Assembly: GCA_030549495.1 (NCBI GenBank)
Contig: JAUIRK010000043.1
Location: forward strand, 586,511 to 650,510
Length of the DNA: 64,000 bases
Reading direction: 5' to 3'
Source of the DNA: Nectonema munidae
Lineage: Eukaryota; Nematomorpha; Nectonematoida; Nectonematidae
Positions 59,241-64,000 of this stretch are shown here, one piece after another. A model generated the notes under the pieces. It was not told the DNA's origin and did no database searches. It was given only the letters and a program-made list of their open reading frames with translations. The position numbers were made by a program, and so were the translations under genes. The stretch's first letter is position 1, and the number at the start of each line of letters is the position of its first letter.

Positions 59241-60185
59241 TAATTAAGATAATCAAAAAACTTTATGTGATCTAATAACATAACGAATACAAAAACAAAA
59301 AATTTGATTAGATTTAGTTTTTTATTAAAAACAATTCAAATACGGTTTCAAAAAGTCAGAGTTACATTAGTTTTTTTTATTCACAACATTCATAGAAGTA
59401 CTTACTTTTTTAAAGATGGATACCGTAGATCTCATAAAAAAATATATTGAAAGAGTAAAAAATTTTATTTGAAAGAAAAGCAGAACAAAACACATTTTAA
59501 AAGCAAAATTAAAAACACTGTTAATTTATAGGTTTTTAAGTTCATATAAAACATTCAATACTCAAACTATAATCGCATTCAAGAAAAGATTGACATATGA
59601 AAGCATTATATCATTGAACAACTTCTTTCCAATTAAAATTGCTTTTCATCAATGCAACATTACCGTTCCTATTATTGCCACACCCCTACTAATTTTTTTA
59701 CACTTATAATATTAATTTTAATTTTGTTTAAACTTTTTAACCTTTTTTATTTTTTTCAAATAAAAAAAGCCCATAAATGGATAATTTAAAGACCTATAAG
59801 AAAAAACAATAAAGAAAAATGCATAAAATGGTTTTAAAATGTCAATGGTGGGGCATTAATATAGGCAAGTACCCAAAAATTTTGAGAGTTGAAAAACATG
59901 TTAAATTACAATAAAATAGATATAATCAAAATATTTTCATGTCTTACGCTAAATAATAATATACTGGAATGAAAATGCAATTATCATACAGTCTGTTATT
60001 TATTATCTTTTGTAAACTACCTTCCTCTACCTTATCATATAGTATATTTAAACTGGTTATATGACGGTATTTGTAACATTAATTAGATATATATGATAAA
60101 AAACAATATGTAAAATTTTTCCTTGTAAAACATTACCTTTACAGTAATTTTTCATTTAAAATTTAAAATACATATAAATTATACG
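59241..60185. other. A+T-rich non-coding stretch
   Basis: No gene recognised. Between about 59655 and 59880 a weak inverted similarity (TATTGCCACACCCC against GGTGGGGCATTAATA) suggests a small MITE, not confirmed. Confidence 0.4.
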
Positions 60186-61280
60186 TTGCATTTTTTTGCT
60201 AGAAAAGTTATTGGTAGGCTTAAAACCCATAATGAAATGTAGTTTGTGCTCTTTTGAAACGAATATTTTTTCAAATATCTAAAACATCTTCGATACAATC
60301 ACGAAAAAAGTGAAAATCTTTTTTACAACACTAGCTCTTATCATAAACACCTCAAACGAAAGCATAATTTTGTCAGTTTATTTACATGTAGATCAACAAG
60401 AAATGCAAAAGAATGTGAAAACTACCAAGTTGAAACTATTGAACAACCTTCTGGCTCCTTTCCAACTAATTCCTCTGTAGATTTTCAAAGTTTTAATGAT
60501 TCATTTTTTGATATTGTTAATTTCTTCCTACACTTGAGAGAGTTTCATAAACTACCGGTAAACGCTGTTACTTGTCTTCAGAAAAAATTGCAATTTTGTT
60601 TCAGAATCATACAAAAATGATTCAAAACTTTGTTCACGATTATATCAATACTTTTTCATTTGATCAAAATTCAAAGAAGTTAATATTTGATTATTTTGAA
60701 CAAGTGCCAAACCTTTTTTCAAGACCTGAACTCAGCTCAAAATTTAAATTTGATAAGTTTATCAAAGAAAATATGAGCTACATTGAACCTATTGAGTATA
60801 ATATAAATAGTTGTAATGAAAGTTATGTTTATATACCAGTTTTAGAAACAATTAAAATTTTGTTACAACATAATGACGTATTTGAGTATGTGATGAGTTC
60901 TAAGTTAAAAAAATGCACATAAATTAGAATGTTATAGAGATGGGTTAAATTTTGACAAGAATAAATTATTTAATTCAACTAAAAACACAATAGAAATTTT
61001 ACTGTATTATGATGACTTTGTTCTAAACAATCCGATAAGTAAAAAATGTGATAATGTTAAAATTTCAGCATGGTATTTATGTATTGGTAATGTTCCTGCA
61101 GTTTTTCGTTCTAAGCTCTACACAATTCAGCTTGTTTTACTTTTCAAAACAAAACTTTGAAACAACATGGTTTTCAAGATATACTCAAACCGTTGATAAC
61201 AGATTTAAAAGTCCTTGAAACTCAAGGGGTTAATATACGTAGAAATAGAGTTGAATATGTTATACATTGTACTTAAAGGA
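60186..61280 (+). pseudogene. TNP2-like transposase, part 1 (N-terminal)
   Basis: The region starts with Cys/His finger-like segments (CSLCSFETNIFSN and a second His-rich stretch near 60340-60400). The open piece 60572-60922 contains MSYIEPIEYNINSCNESYVY and IPVLETIKILLQHNDVFEYV. Next frames read LYYDDFVLNNPISKKCDN, ISAWYLCIGNVPAVFRSKLY and a 'TDLKVLETQGVNI' stretch. These ordered blocks match a large family of usually uncharacterised multi-copy proteins in cnidarians and fishes that looks transposon-encoded. The later PPDI-x-HD-x-x-EGV motif recalls TNP2/KDZ-type transposases. Family naming is tentative. Several frame changes are present. The gene continues, rearranged, at 61285-61715 and 63366. 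Confidence 0.6.
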
Positions 61281-61284
61281 AAAA

Positions 61285-61715
61285 ATCTTACTAAACACTG
61301 CATTTGCGAAGCTGTTTGTACGAGTTTAAAAGAACTTTTAACAACTTTCAATAATAGTTATTAGAAACAAAAGTTTTGATTAGTTTATTCATAAACAGCA
61401 AAGCAACACCCTCAAATATATCATGTGTTATATCTGGAGGACTTTCATTGATAAAATGAAAATATTTTAATTCATTAAAAGGACACATATAATTAATCCT
61501 GTATACTTGTGAGAGTGTAATATCTTAGCTTATATATTCTATTTGTTGATTATAGGAACTTACAGTTCTTATATTAAATTCACTTGAATCGATCATGTGC
61601 TTCCTATCATTCCGATTCACAAAACAAAATCTACAGCATCTATTAGAATTGAAAGAAGTATTGAATCCTCCGAGTAAATGTGATGCTAAATTATCTGCAA
61701 TGATATTATTTGCAT
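61285..61715 (-). pseudogene. TNP2-like transposase, middle part, inverted
   Basis: Read on the minus strand from 61706: IIADNLASHLLGGFNTSFNS, NRCCRFCFVNRNDRKHMIDS, then SSYNQQIEYIS and YMCPFNELKYFHFINESPPD followed by ITHDIFEGVALLFMNKLI. In the family these blocks directly follow the 'DLKVLETQGV' block of part 1 and precede part 3, but always on the same strand. Here the middle of the gene is inverted. The P-P-D-I-x-H-D-x-x-E-G-V motif is a likely catalytic-domain signature. Confidence 0.7.
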
Positions 61716-61716
61716 A

Positions 61717-63365
61717 TTGTTGCTTTGTTCACCATTTGTTCACAAAGTCACCATTTGTTGCTGTCTCATAAACAAAAACAACCAAAGATCAGTCAATAAC
61801 GAAATATGCTGGGAAAATCGCTCTTTCTCGGCACATTCCTCTGTATGGGAAGCGCCTCATGATTTAAAGAATACAAAGGCAAGAAAGATCCTAACCCAAG
61901 GGTTCAAACCCAAAATTGTCAGTAATGCCAAAGCAGGTTCTTTCAATTCCTACTACAAATCGCCTATATCCCAAAGAAATGTCATAAGCAACTTTGTGGT
62001 TCCTGAACTCCTAAAGTACAGCATAATCGAAGAAATTAGTGAACCAAAGATTTCCTCTCCAGTATTCCTAATACCTAAGAAGGACAACGAAATCAGGTTT
62101 ATACAAAATTTTGCCTTCTCTAAACAACTTTTCGACAAACATCCAATTAAACTAATCTCCGTCATGTTGCTGAAATACTTATGTCATGGATACCAGTACG
62201 CTACAAAGTTTGATATAAAAAAACGCATTTTATGGCGTTAAAATAAACAAATGCTACAGAAAGTTCTTCTCGTTCAGGTGTGGAAGTCATGCTTATGCGT
62301 TTGAAAGACTTCCAATGGGGGCCAATTTTAGCCCGGGGGTCCTTCAATTCGTATTAGGCACACTCATCAATACCTTCTTAAACCGCTTCAAAAGCTTACA
62401 AGTAAAAATCCTTTACTACATTGACGACATTTTGATCATCACAAAGAGTGAAAAAGTAATGTGGAAAATCACTGAAGCATTCCAAAGGTTTTGCTGTGAA
62501 TGCAGCATCACCCTGAATTCAAGAAAGTCAATTGTCACTCCTCAGCAACAAATCACTTTCCTAGGTATCAACATCAACTTCCAAGATCAAGAGTTTTGTA
62601 TCAACAATCCTACAAAAAGTCTCGTCTTGGAAGCGATCTGCAAGTTAGCACTGCTAATGATTGAAAACAACCCGCCGACAAAAGTTATACAAAGATTGCT
62701 GGGATACGTAACATACTACGTTGGCACCGTCAAGGGAAGACCAAAGATCACCAAGATGCTGTACGATACGCTAACAAGAAGAAGAATCGATTGGAGAACC
62801 CTTGAATACATCATCAACGACATTAGTAAGCCCTGGAAGTTCGTCAACAAAGTAACTCATACAGAAGAAATCGTATACTGCGACGCAACGCCCAAGCAAC
62901 TAGGAATATGGACTCCCAAAGGCTTCTTCTACGTAATTCTAAAGAAACCCCTCAACATCCAAGTTACTGAATTCCTAGCAATCATCCTCGCATCCACGGT
63001 AACAAGAGCTACCATATTCTCTGACAACACAGCTGCTATTTACGCAATCAGAGGATATGGTAGCAACAACCTAGTTATCCACAAACTCATTCAGCTCTTA
63101 ACCCAGAAGAATGACGATCTTGTGGAATTCCTCAAGCAAAGCGTAAAGTTCGTTTCATCAGATGAAAACTTAGCAGACTTGGCCAGCCGCTGGACAGAAA
63201 GAAATACATAAACTATAAATAGGCAAGCACTCCAGCGGTTGGTCACTTTTTGCTTTTCTCTTCCTCGCGTGAACATCTCTCTCTCAACTCAACTCGCTAC
63301 TTCAAACTAACCTTCAACACGCCTCGTCTACGAACCTCAAGGCAACAATATTGTGAGCAACAATA
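61717..63365 (+). mobile_element. RT-RNase H retroelement (fossil), family unresolved
   Basis: A retroelement insertion lies inside the TNP2-like transposase gene. In order it has a short upstream part, a reverse transcriptase with a YIDD box, a linker, and a C-terminal RNase H domain after which coding stops. No protease, integrase, capsid or envelope region is seen in this copy. A TATA-type box and pyrimidine-rich DNA follow. Base composition is clearly richer in G+C than the surroundings. The order RT then terminal RNase H resembles DIRS-like or hepadnavirus-like polymerases more than gypsy, copia or LINEs, but the family is unresolved. It is broken by about one or two interruptions and looks young. 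Limits are approximate. Confidence 0.65.
63214..63221 (+). promoter_or_regulatory. TATA-like box after the retroelement coding region
   Basis: TATAAATA stands just after the end of the RNase H region in locally G+C-rich DNA and is followed by a C+T-rich tract. It could be an element promoter in a terminal repeat. No second copy of such a repeat was found, so the role is inferred only. Confidence 0.3.
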
Positions 63366-64000
63366 TTGGTGACTTGATTCCTCCCAGCGATACTTCTTGG
63401 TCTATGTTTTTACTTTTTTGGATGTTGTCAACTATGTTACTGCACCAGTTCTAAATCATGGGCAAGTTTCAGTGATGGAAGATTTAATACACGATTTTTC
63501 TCGTTTATATCTAATAGTTTTCAAAAGTTTTCTTACACCCAAGTTTCATTTTTTGCTTCATTATCCTCAACAAACTAAAAATTTTGATCCTTTAATAAAT
63601 ATGCAAACTATACGCTATGAAGCTAAACACAATTGGTTTAAAGAAGTATACAACAGGAGCAAAAACAAGAAAAATATTTGCAACTCACTTGCACAAAGAC
63701 ACCAAATTTACCAATGTTGTTTCTACAATGAAGATGTATATATATGCAGCAAAAACGAGATAAAGCCAATGTCTGAAATTCCTCTCCTCACTGCGGAGCA
63801 TGAAAAAACTCTTAATAAATACAACATCAACTTAGAAAATGTATGTTTTATGAAGTATGTAATCCATAATAACTTGATTTATCGATGTGGAGAATCTGTT
63901 GTGTCAAAGGAAGATGATCATGAAATGTTCTATTCCAGTTTAATAGAGTACTGTTTATCCTATGATGAAACAATTTTTTTACTATGCCGCAAACTAATTT
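63366..64000 (+). pseudogene. TNP2-like transposase, part 3 (C-terminal, runs off window)
   Basis: Coding similarity resumes with IPPSDTSWSMFLLF, changes frame, then stays open to the window edge: LDVVNYVTAPVLNHGQVSVM, EDLIHDFSRLYLIVF, TPKFHFLLHYPQQTKNFDPL, MQTIRYEAKHNWFKEVYNRS, and ICNSLAQRHQIYQCCF. The K-P-x-F-H-F-L-x-H-Y-P and R-Y-E-A-K-H blocks are the hallmark of this family's C-terminal half. The strand is the same as part 1 and opposite to the middle part at 61285-61715. Confidence 0.65.

Noticed and set aside
59655-59880. Possible MITE with CCACACCCC/GGTGGGG ends
   Set aside because: The inverted similarity is short and imperfect and no target duplication was found.
60572-60922. Reading this 116-codon frame as an independent host gene
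   Set aside because: Neighbouring frames on both sides continue the same multi-copy transposase-like family, so it is one fragment of that gene.

Overview
This is a very A+T-rich (roughly three quarters by eye) metazoan genomic window. It has GT-AG introns, scattered small exons and a dense, nested load of DNA transposons. ShKT-type exons, an M12B metalloprotease, and abundant pogo/Tigger, hAT, piggyBac, Merlin and MULE copies would suit a cnidarian such as Hydra. That assignment is inference, not proof. No prokaryote-style operon, CRISPR array or rRNA is visible.

Host gene content is sparse and was read from exons too short for an ORF scan. Three plus-strand exons (18885-18996, 21311-21433, 22764-22838) join in compatible phase to give an M12B (adamalysin/ADAM-type) zinc motif HELTHLLGAEHD, a Met-turn YLMNPF and the cysteine-containing end of the catalytic domain. 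An upstream exon (9745-9880) may belong to the same gene. Three phase 1-1 exons with a ShKT-like cysteine pattern lie at 906-986, 3054-3128 and 49595-49675. The two catalytic exons also exist as an inverted, decayed copy (38724-38846 and 44221-47024), because about 3.7 kb at 18275-21972 is repeated in inverted orientation at 37765-47705.

Layout. 1-4968: ShKT exons, a repeat shared with 50228-50635, and a Tigger relic. 4977-8508: a complete hAT with an 8-bp target duplication. 9745-17460: a candidate protease exon, an internally deleted LINE, a decayed satellite and a Tigger relic. 18275-23300: the left inverted arm and protease exons. 23400-37765: a Tigger relic, repeat R, a nearly intact Tigger (25870-28166), a hAT (29071-35691) that contains a TTAA element (31038-35146), and a LINE. 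37765-47705: the right arm, broken by two piggyBac copies, a second TTAA element (39811-42656) and a LINE-like segment. 47710-51968: a MULE relic, a ShKT exon and repeat R. 51969-59240: two Tiggers, the second interrupted by a Merlin with long terminal repeats. 60186-64000: a TNP2-like transposase gene with an inverted middle and an RT-RNase H retroelement inside it.

The elements do not form a working pathway. What they give is a readable order of events: older repeats (R, hAT, Tigger C) received younger insertions (TTAA element, Merlin, retroelement), and the inverted duplication predates the piggyBac insertions found only in its right arm.
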